Below are positions 1-5,317 of a stretch of 8,193 nt of DNA, piece by piece. Source of the DNA: Flavobacteriales bacterium UBA5871 (GTDB taxonomy: Bacteria > Bacteroidota > Bacteroidia > Flavobacteriales_D > Crocinitomicaceae); assembly GCA_002432085.1 (NCBI GenBank), contig DJFN01000057.1:41406-49598 (forward strand). Reading direction: 5' to 3'. Made by a program: the position numbers and the translations under genes. The notes beneath the pieces are model-generated. The model was not told where the DNA came from, did no database searches, and was given only the letters and a program-made list of their open reading frames with translations. Every line of letters begins with the position of its first letter. The stretch's first letter is position 1.

Positions 1-1026
1 TTTGAACCCGGAGAACGCCACGAGTCCCAGCAGCGCTACAATCCCAAATACTTTCGTGAAGTAAATAAAGAAATGGCGCGTCAAAACAGAAGGTGGATAA
101 CCGAGCCGCAGCAGCGTACGTACCTCATACGTGTTTTTGCTGAGCAGCAGTTGTAAGTACTGGATCAAAACGAGTCCGGAAACGAATACCGCGATCACGG
201 AAATTCCCAGTACGACGATGATCAGCGTGCTCACCATACTTTTCAGCTGGCCGATCACTACCTGGGATTTCTTTGATTCGAGATGCTTACGCTCCAGCAG
301 TTCTTCCACCAGGCCGAATTCGCTTTCTTTCCCTGAAATCATCACCTGTGTGATTTTGTTATCGTTGTTGTTGCCATATTTCGCGTTCGCCCAGTTCATG
401 AATCGCTCTGGAACGAGAATCGACGGCACTTCATTCGTAAAGCCGATGATACGGGCGTTGATCCATTCTTTGGACGTTTCGTTGTGCAGCGTAAATTTGA
501 ACTTGATGTCCATTGCCAATTCATCGCTGACCTGCGGAATGCCGGATGCGCTCATAAACGTGTTCAGCATCACCAGGAAATCGCGTGGCATGATGATCGG
601 AACGACGGTGTCGCCCGGTTTCCATTTCCATTTATCGGATTTGACATCGAGGAAATCCGGATCTACGCTCTGGATAAAAACATCGGAACGGAAACGCGGA
701 ACAAGTGGATCGGCTGTCTCAAAGGAAACATCGAAGTTGTTGGTTACAACCGGCTTTACTTCAAGAATATACGGTTCCTGGCGGAGCAATTCCAGTTCGC
801 GCTCAGAGAAGTCGGTCTTGGCGAGCTTCAGCGTATTGGCGCTGGATACTTTTTTCTGGACGATGATCGTATTCGGGCCGAGAATATCGGCGCCTTCGCC
901 GAATTCGTTGACTTTGATCAGGTAATGAATAGACGTGAGCAGGAAGGTCATTCCGAGGAATGCGCCGATCACGGCAATAATGAGCTGGACTCTGTCCTGG
1001 TGACGGAATAAAAGCTTGCGTAACAT
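1..1026 (-). CDS. ABC transporter permease, FtsX/MacB-like (C-terminus beyond the window)
   Basis: This is the membrane subunit of an ABC exporter, partnered by the ATPase encoded just upstream. The minus-strand frame from the ATG at 1026-1024 stays open for 342 codons to the left edge, so the 3' end is missing. It starts MLRKLLFRHQDRVQ, followed by a first membrane segment at about residues 13-37. A soluble, probably periplasmic domain follows at about 40-262, consistent with the MacB-type periplasmic core. A second membrane segment lies at about 265-290, and a cytoplasmic stretch NTYEVRTLLRLGYPP resembles the coupling-helix region of FtsX-family permeases. A third segment starts near residue 321. 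A fourth helix would be expected beyond the window. The start lies 5 bases after the ATPase stop codon, so translational coupling is likely. The exporter class (type VII, LolCDE/MacB/FtsEX group) is fairly secure; the substrate cannot be told from the sequence. Confidence 0.85.
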   Translation of the reverse strand, partial: MLRKLLFRHQDRVQLIIAVIGAFLGMTFLLTSIHYLIKVNEFGEGADILGPNTIIVQKKVSSANTLKLAKTDFSERELELLRQEPYILEVKPVVTNNFDVSFETADPLVPRFRSDVFIQSVDPDFLDVKSDKWKWKPGDTVVPIIMPRDFLVMLNTFMSASGIPQVSDELAMDIKFKFTLHNETSKEWINARIIGFTNEVPSILVPERFMNWANAKYGNNNDNKITQVMISGKESEFGLVEELLERKHLESKKSQVVIGQLKSMVSTLIIVVLGISVIAVFVSGLVLIQYLQLLLSKNTYEVRTLLRLGYPPSVLTRHFFIYFTKVFGIVALLGLVAFSGFK

Positions 1027-1031
1027 GGCTG

Positions 1032-1673
1032 TCAGAGTTTAAGTTCGTAATCGTAAGGAAAACGGTTGTCGTCGTCGAGTGAAGTCAGGACAAATCCTGC
1101 TTTCTGCGCGTCGCATTCGTCGGCGATCATTTGCAGGCACAAACGGCTGTTGGCTTCGTCGAGGTGCGAAAACGGCTCGTCCATGATAAGCCATTCGAAC
1201 GGCTGACACAAAGCGCGAACGATTGCCACACGTTGTTGTTGTCCCATGGATAAAAGGCCGCAGCGGTCTTCCCATTTGTGTTCGATTCCGAGTGTAGCCA
1301 GCATTTTACGCATTTGCTGCTCGGTTTTAAAATCGGTAAGGCTGTTTTTCAGATGCAGGTTCTCGGCCACCGTGAGATTGTGGAAGAGCTGCAAGTCCTG
1401 GAAAACCGTCGACATTTTTCGCTGACGGACCGTTACCCATTCGTCGGTCGTCATCGTGCGGATATCTTTTCCGTCGAAACGGATCGTTCCTTCATAATCT
1501 CTCCGAATACCGAAAATGGTGGTGGAAAACGTGGATTTTCCTTTACCGCTGGCAGCATTCAGCAGGATCTTGTGGCCGGCTCTCAGGGAAACATCATGTC
1601 CCCAGATGCTGTCTTCGCTGTGTTGGATAGCAGCGAGCGGGTGGGGCATGACTTTCTCAAATTGTATGTCCAT
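1032..1673 (-). CDS. ABC transporter ATP-binding protein of an FtsX-type exporter
   Basis: This 213-residue ATPase powers the permease encoded directly downstream. Motifs in order: Walker A AASGKGKST at 40-48, with Ala for the first Gly, a change the P-loop consensus allows; Q-loop Gln92 (VFQDLQLF); signature LSMGQ at 141-145; Walker B LIMDEP with Asp165 and catalytic Glu166; D-loop HLDE at 170-173. The family is that of LolD/MacB/FtsE-like ATPases, which are usually slightly longer (about 220-235 residues). The C-terminus is short and the switch histidine, normally in a THD-like motif, is absent: the equivalent stretch reads LTSLDDD at 196-202. The ATG at 1673 gives the expected N-terminus about 40 residues before Walker A. 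It lies 105 bases downstream of the miaA stop, leaving room for its own promoter. The substrate is unknown. Confidence 0.9.
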   Translation of the reverse strand: MDIQFEKVMPHPLAAIQHSEDSIWGHDVSLRAGHKILLNAASGKGKSTFSTTIFGIRRDYEGTIRFDGKDIRTMTTDEWVTVRQRKMSTVFQDLQLFHNLTVAENLHLKNSLTDFKTEQQMRKMLATLGIEHKWEDRCGLLSMGQQQRVAIVRALCQPFEWLIMDEPFSHLDEANSRLCLQMIADECDAQKAGFVLTSLDDDNRFPYDYELKL

Positions 1674-1711
1674 AGTTTTTGGCTTTGAATGGGAATTTTC
1701 AATAATCGTTC

Positions 1712-1719
1712 CAAGTTTA
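1712..1719 (-). promoter_or_regulatory. possible -7 element for the ABC exporter genes
   Basis: In the 105-base gap between miaA and the ATPase gene the minus strand reads TAAACTTG, one mismatch from the Bacteroidota -7 consensus TAnnTTTG, about 38 bases before the ATG. I see no convincing TTTG at the -33 position, so this is a weak candidate. No hairpin with a T-run that would end miaA transcription is visible in the gap, so read-through from miaA is also possible. Confidence 0.2.
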
Positions 1720-1778
1720 CAGCGGGCTGTTTTACAGATGATTGGATTGACCGGCTAACGACAGGAGAAAAATAGCGA

Positions 1779-2693
1779 TTATTCTACAGATTTTTGTTCC
1801 AGTGAATGGAGAATAGCAGCTGTCATCCGCTCATTCGTATCGAAAGGAATGAGCACTGTTTCGGGATGTCTTTTGAACCATGTCAGCTGGCGTTTGGCGT
1901 AATTCCGCGTGTGTTGCTTGATCTTTTCGATGCAGGTCTTCAAGTCGGATTTTCCGTCGAAATAATCGAAACATTCTTTGTAGCCAACGGTTTGTAAAGG
2001 CGCCAGATGGCGAAGCGGATAAACGCTTTTGGCTTCGTCCAGTAAACCTTCGGCGATCATATTGTCTACCCGGCGATTGATACGGTCGTACAATTGCTCG
2101 CGCGGATGTTCGATCAGGAAACGTTTTACTTCGAACGGTCGTTCCGGCGGACTGCTTTGCCGCCATTCGGAAAATGGTTTTCCGGTAAGACGAATCACTT
2201 CCAGTGCACGCAAAACGCGCGCCGGGTTGTTTTTGTCGACAGTTGCGTAATAGTCAGGATCGGAAGTTTCCAATTCTTTCAACAGCGGTTCGAGTCCGGA
2301 TGTGCTTTGCTCATCACGCAATTGCAGCTGAATTTGCTCGTTGTGCGGAATAGGATCGAGGCCTACACAAAGTGCGTCGATGAACATGCCTGAGCCGCCG
2401 GCAACGATCACGTAAGGGAATTTATTCAGCTTGATTTTCAGCAATTCCAATGCTTCCCGTTCAAATTGCGCCGCCGTAACCGGTTCTGAAACACTGTGCG
2501 AGTCGATAAAATAATGGGGAATGTTCTGCATTTCGCCTGCAGTCGGCTTGGCCGTTCCGATCGACAGCTCTTTGTAGAATTGTCGTGAATCGGCCGAAAG
2601 AACAACCGTTTGCAGCCGTTGGGCCAAGGCAACGCTCAATGCAGTTTTTCCGCTGGCCGTGGGGCCTTCGATCACAAGGAGCTGTTGTTTCAT
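1779..2693 (-). CDS. miaA: tRNA dimethylallyltransferase (tRNA A37 isopentenyltransferase)
   Basis: MiaA transfers a dimethylallyl group from DMAPP to N6 of adenosine 37 in tRNAs that read codons starting with U, making i6A in the cytoplasm. Counted from the ATG at 2693 the protein has 304 residues, normal for the family. The P-loop GPTASGKT is at 10-17, the substrate-binding DSRQ at 35-38, the family motif GTAKP at 46-50, GGSGMF at 99-104 (usually GGTGLY), and near the C-terminus the conserved YAKRQLTWFKR. I chose the ATG at 2693 rather than 2738 because MiaA normally begins a few residues before its P-loop, and because the extra 15 codons would be translated partly from the palindromic repeat at 2716-2758. 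The minus strand carries TACCTTTA at 2706-2699, close to the TAnnTTTG -7 consensus and only 5 bases from this ATG; if used, the mRNA would be nearly leaderless. The gene is divergent from the GIY-YIG gene. Confidence 0.95.
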   Translation of the reverse strand: MKQQLLVIEGPTASGKTALSVALAQRLQTVVLSADSRQFYKELSIGTAKPTAGEMQNIPHYFIDSHSVSEPVTAAQFEREALELLKIKLNKFPYVIVAGGSGMFIDALCVGLDPIPHNEQIQLQLRDEQSTSGLEPLLKELETSDPDYYATVDKNNPARVLRALEVIRLTGKPFSEWRQSSPPERPFEVKRFLIEHPREQLYDRINRRVDNMIAEGLLDEAKSVYPLRHLAPLQTVGYKECFDYFDGKSDLKTCIEKIKQHTRNYAKRQLTWFKRHPETVLIPFDTNERMTAAILHSLEQKSVE

Positions 2694-2715
2694 GGGGGTA
2701 AAGGTAGTGAATCCT

Positions 2716-2758
2716 GTCACTTCGAGTTGCCGATTCATCGGCAGTATCGAGAAGTGAC
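2716..2758 (-). repeat. REP-like palindromic repeat, left copy
   Basis: On the minus strand this reads GTCAC, then TTCTCGATAC (2753-2744), a 7-base stem TGCCGAT (2743-2737), a 2-base loop, the complementary stem ATCGGCA (2734-2728), ACTCGAA (2727-2721) and GTGAC. The outer arms GTCACTTC and GAAGTGAC pair over 8 bases, with an asymmetric two-base bulge before CGA. The whole forms a near-continuous hairpin. The same flanks TTCTCGATAC and ACTCGAA recur around a different 7-base stem in the right copy at 3128-3180, which points the other way. The copy lies in the gap between the divergent miaA and GIY-YIG starts, so it could also influence transcription there. I recall similar palindromes as dispersed repeats in Bacteroidota genomes, but only two copies can be seen here. 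Confidence 0.85.
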
Positions 2759-2816
2759 GGGGCGTTTGTTCGAAGCAACTGTTCCGGATATCCGTTGAAA
2801 TTCGTATATTCTTTCA

Positions 2817-3185
2817 ATGAAACTTTACTACGTATATATTCTGAAGTGTTCGGATGAAACATACTATACAGGAATGACAAATAACGTCGAGCGCCGGATG
2901 AGAGAAGACGAAGGTGGACGAAACCCGGCAAGTTATACCTTCAGTCGACGGCCATTGACACTAGAGTTTGTTGCAGAGTTTACCAACCCGTTTATTGCAA
3001 TTGAGCGAGAGAAACAGTTCAAAAATTGGAGTCGTAAAAAGAAACAAGCGTTGATCAACGACCAGTTTAAACTGTTGCCAAATTTAGCGAAGAAGAAGTT
3101 TAAAAAAAATCAGGAAGTGCAGACTCTGTCGTTCTCGATACCTGGTTTTCCACTACGTTACAAACCAGACTCGAACTGCCGTTAG
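2817..3185 (+). CDS. small GIY-YIG nuclease (UPF0213/YhbQ-like family)
   Basis: This 122-residue protein is a single GIY-YIG domain. The GIY equivalent is YVYIL at 5-9 with Tyr7, the YIG equivalent is YTG at 17-19, the conserved arginine is in ERR (Arg27), and the metal-ligand glutamate is probably Glu65 in EREKQFKNWSRKKKQALI. The SYTFSRRP stretch at 39-46 and the WSRKKK helix are typical of the Bacteroidota branch. At position 31, where the family normally has RxxxH, this protein has Asp (RMRED). Family members are predicted nucleases; I recall some reported as site-specific single-strand endonucleases that act on repeated sequences. The gene lies between inverted copies of a palindromic repeat, and its last 20 or so codons come from the right copy. 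Residues about 103-122 look unlike the domain and are probably repeat-derived. By hand count 2821-3120 is about 40% G+C (121 of 300), against 31/60 and 35/60 in single rows of miaA and mltF. It is the only plus-strand gene here and ends by overlapping the mltF stop. Confidence 0.9.
   Translation: MKLYYVYILKCSDETYYTGMTNNVERRMREDEGGRNPASYTFSRRPLTLEFVAEFTNPFIAIEREKQFKNWSRKKKQALINDQFKLLPNLAKKKFKKNQEVQTLSFSIPGFPLRYKPDSNCR
3128..3180 (+). repeat. REP-like palindromic repeat, right copy, inside the end of the nuclease gene
   Basis: On the plus strand this reads GTCG, then TTCTCGATAC (3132-3141), stem CTGGTTT (3142-3148), a 13-base loop (3149-3161), complementary stem AAACCAG (3162-3168) and ACTCGAA (3169-3175), then CTGCC. 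The conserved flanks match the left copy exactly (10 of 10 and 7 of 7) and abut the stems in the same way, while stem sequence and loop length differ. The outer pairing is weaker than in the left copy (only GTT with AAC, then CGA with TCG). It codes in frame for the tail of the GIY-YIG protein and lies directly beyond the mltF stop. Having no T-run, it is not a classical terminator. Confidence 0.8.
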
Positions 3186-4624
3186 AACAACGACTTATAA
3201 CTCTCGTAACGACTCATGATCGATCGCACATACCGCGCTGTAAAGCTTCCGCGGAACGCACCGTTTTCGACAACAGGATCGGAATAGTATTCGTTCTTAC
3301 CGAGGTTTTGCACCATTTTTTCCACGTTATCATCCCAGACTTTCGGATTCAGGCCGCGTTTCGCTGCCAGTTTCTGCGCGTCTTTGATGTGTCCGGAACC
3401 GGCATTGTAGCTGGCCAGCATGAACTTGTTTCGCTCGTTTTCATCCGGAATGTCTTTCCAGAGCTTGTGAATGCTGTTGATGTATTTCATCCCGCCGCGA
3501 ATCTGCGTTTCAGGCGGTGAGCTCGGATAAACGCCGTAGCGCGATCCCGTTCCCGGCATAAATTGCATCAGTCCGTAGGCGCCGGCAAACGCGTGTGCAT
3601 TCGGATTGAACTTGCTTTCGTGGTAAATGATCGCGGCCAGTAATCGCCAGTCGAACTGATATTTACCCGCTTCGGCTTTCATAATGGCGTCGAAAGGCGA
3701 GAGCTGTCCTTTGCGAATGGCACCCGGATCCTGCGGATATTGCTGATTGCTGGAGAAATCGTAGTACTTTTTCTTGATGTGCGCGAACGCCGCTTTTTTC
3801 ATGAATTTCAGCAGCCACGCATCAAGGCGTTTTTTCAGCAACGGCGCTTTTTTGCTCAGTCCGAAAGCGATGTTCTGCTTGAAGGAAATGGCCAGGCTGA
3901 TGTCGAGATTCGGATAAAATTCCTGGTTAATGCGCGCCAGATTGCGTTCAGCGACGGTATAATCGATCTGTCCGTCGGAAACCATTTCCATGAGCTCTTC
4001 CGCGCTTTGGTTGCTATGCGTCGGACGAATGTAAATCGTATCGCCGATCTCATTCTGCAAATTCAGCAGGCGGTAATAATGTCCCGAATTGCGGCGTACA
4101 TCGACCTTTTTTCTTGCCAGTTGAAGCGGATCGGTGATGTGGTATTTGTTCCATTCTTCCGGCGTGATTTTAATCATCGGATCCTGAGCGCGCTGCACCA
4201 ATACCTGGTTGGATTGAAAATACGGTCTTGAGAAAGCGATTTCGTCCTGCATATCACGCGTAACGGTGTAATTGCAGGCAATGATGTCGCCTTCGCCGTT
4301 ATTGAGCCGTTCGTTGATCTCGTTCAGATCGTTCACACGGATAATTTCCAGCTCAACGCCCAGGTTTTCGGCAAATTCACGCAGGATTTCGTACTCGAAG
4401 CCCATTTTTTTGCCTTTGTAAATGAAGAAGGATGTAGCGGAGTTTTCAGCCAGAACGCGGAGTTTTCCTTTTTTGAGAATACCAGGCAAATCCTGTTCAT
4501 TGGCTACCAGCGGCTGATTGCGCTCGTCTTTCACTGTTTTTTCCGAACAGCGGGCGAGTAGCAGCAGCGAACCGGCTAATCCAAGCAGCAGGTAGCGGTT
4601 TATGACTTTTTTAGTACGAATCAT
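3182..4624 (-). CDS. mltF: membrane-bound lytic transglycosylase, MltF-like
   Basis: This 480-residue protein cleaves the glycan strands of peptidoglycan between MurNAc and GlcNAc, forming 1,6-anhydro-MurNAc ends, in the periplasm. The N-terminus is a signal sequence (hydrophobic about 11-24) ending LLLARC with Cys26; Arg at the -1 position is unusual for a lipobox. Residues about 52-290 match an extracellular solute-binding domain (SBP_bac_3), including GKLRVLAENSATSFF and GFEYEILREFAENLG. Residues about 308-480 form the SLT lytic transglycosylase domain, with catalytic Glu336 in YHESKFNP, GLMQFMPGT at 351-359 and ASYNAG at 404-409. This SBP plus SLT order defines MltF; the E. coli enzyme has a similar layout. 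The start lies 21 bases after the acpH stop, consistent with one transcript. The stop codon TAA (3184-3182) overlaps the TAG (3183-3185) of the convergent nuclease gene. Confidence 0.92.
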   Translation of the reverse strand: MIRTKKVINRYLLLGLAGSLLLLARCSEKTVKDERNQPLVANEQDLPGILKKGKLRVLAENSATSFFIYKGKKMGFEYEILREFAENLGVELEIIRVNDLNEINERLNNGEGDIIACNYTVTRDMQDEIAFSRPYFQSNQVLVQRAQDPMIKITPEEWNKYHITDPLQLARKKVDVRRNSGHYYRLLNLQNEIGDTIYIRPTHSNQSAEELMEMVSDGQIDYTVAERNLARINQEFYPNLDISLAISFKQNIAFGLSKKAPLLKKRLDAWLLKFMKKAAFAHIKKKYYDFSSNQQYPQDPGAIRKGQLSPFDAIMKAEAGKYQFDWRLLAAIIYHESKFNPNAHAFAGAYGLMQFMPGTGSRYGVYPSSPPETQIRGGMKYINSIHKLWKDIPDENERNKFMLASYNAGSGHIKDAQKLAAKRGLNPKVWDDNVEKMVQNLGKNEYYSDPVVENGAFRGSFTARYVRSIMSRYESYKSLF

Positions 4625-4645
4625 TCCGTATCGGTGTGCTGCAAA

Positions 4646-5236
4646 TTACGGCAATATTCGCGGATCTTCCTGAAGAAAATATTCATTGGCGGCAATCATA
4701 TATTCAAAGAAGCCTTCCGTAATCTGAGCTTCGAATTTCCGGAAAACCTTGCTGCCGTTGACGAGCGCATTCGGAAAAGAGATTTTGGAGCTCACTCCGC
4801 GGCACATTCTGTCCAATGCTTCGCTGGTGGCGTATTGACTGATCCAGTTGTGACGGACCATGGCCTGCAAAAAGGCAAGGTATTCGGGAGAATAAGCCGG
4901 ATTGCTGAAATCCAGGTGTTTGTAAATGTAATCAAGGTAATCCGGCAATTCCTGCGGATGAAACTGTTTCCAGTTACGGGCCAGCAAATGATCGAAGTAA
5001 ATATCGATGGCCACCGGTGCGATTTTAGGCAGATCCGGACGCAGGATCACCAGCAGTTCGTGAACAACCGGATGACGATCGATGAAATCGTCGATTTTCC
5101 GATGTAACAACACACCCTCGCGAATGACAGGAGGCAAGTGTTCGAGATGCGAGCCTTTAACGAAATCGCCATACAGATTGGCCTGCATGCGTTCCACATC
5201 GTTGCCGGAAAAATAAAGATGCCCCAGGTAGTTCAT
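4646..5236 (-). CDS. acpH: acyl carrier protein phosphodiesterase, AcpH-like (DUF479)
   Basis: Members of this family hydrolyse the 4'-phosphopantetheine group from holo-acyl carrier protein, giving apo-ACP, in a metal-dependent reaction in the cytoplasm; only a few members have been tested. From the ATG at 5236 the protein has 196 residues, as expected for the family. Recognisable features are the start MNYLGHLYFSG, YGDFVKG at 22-28, LHRKIDDFIDRHPVV at 44-58, and IDIYFDHLLARNW at 77-89. The His and Asp residues in these blocks are the likely metal ligands. The frame extends upstream to 5293, but the added residues (MSRWYNFCSLFT and so on) are only a translation of the GTGAACA-type repeat, so I reject that start. 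The gene follows dipeptidyl-peptidase III by 77 bases filled with repeat, and precedes mltF by 21 bases. Family assignment is good; the exact substrate in this organism is inferred. Confidence 0.85.
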   Translation of the reverse strand: MNYLGHLYFSGNDVERMQANLYGDFVKGSHLEHLPPVIREGVLLHRKIDDFIDRHPVVHELLVILRPDLPKIAPVAIDIYFDHLLARNWKQFHPQELPDYLDYIYKHLDFSNPAYSPEYLAFLQAMVRHNWISQYATSEALDRMCRGVSSKISFPNALVNGSKVFRKFEAQITEGFFEYMIAANEYFLQEDPRILP

Positions 5237-5317
5237 GGTGAACAATGAATAGTAAGCAGTGAACAGTGAACAGAAGTTGTACCATCTGCTCACTGTTCAC
5301 AACTCACTGTTACTTAC
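5237..5317. repeat. degenerate GTGAACA-type direct and inverted repeat filling an intergenic gap
   Basis: The plus strand carries GTGAACA at 5238-5244 and overlapping CAGTGAACA units at 5257-5265 and 5264-5272, a 7-base period. The reversed form follows as CACTGTTCAC at 5291-5300 and CACTGTTAC at 5305-5313. A 15-base stem pairs 5259-5273 with 5286-5300 (one G-T pair) around a 12-base loop. The repeat fills the gap exactly, from the dipeptidyl-peptidase III stop (5316-5314) to the acpH start (5236). Any transcript joining the two genes would carry this hairpin just before acpH. There is no T-run, so a role as intrinsic terminator is not supported. I recall similar strings in other Bacteroidota intergenic regions. 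Confidence 0.75.

Noticed and set aside
131..1011. Long plus-strand open frames at 131-925 and 484-1011
   Set aside because: They lie opposite the permease gene; their translations show no recognisable domain, while the minus strand gives a coherent FtsX-like permease with membrane segments in the right places.
1720..1731. ACAG/CTGT stem followed by TTTT as a plus-strand terminator
   Set aside because: The stem has only four pairs with a comfortable loop and no plus-strand gene ends here.
1278..1758. Plus-strand frames opposite the ABC ATPase
   Set aside because: The minus strand encodes all the ABC motifs; these are antisense shadows.
2289..2295. TTCGAGT in miaA, and ACTCGAA at 4393-4399 in mltF, as further repeat copies
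   Set aside because: Neither has the TTCTCGATAC partner or an adjoining 7-base stem; both encode conserved protein sequence, so they are chance matches.
2766..2778. Imperfect palindrome around TTCGAA upstream of the nuclease gene
   Set aside because: It needs a bulged base, is short and has no second copy; too weak to call an operator.
3740..4231. Plus-strand frame opposite the solute-binding domain of mltF
   Set aside because: It is an antisense shadow with no recognisable domain.
5237..5293. Upstream start for acpH at 5293
   Set aside because: The added residues are only a translation of the heptamer repeat and family members begin at MNYLGHL.
5237..5317. CRISPR-like reading of the heptamer repeat
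   Set aside because: The units are 7-9 bases, degenerate and partly inverted, with no spacers of constant length and no cas genes nearby.
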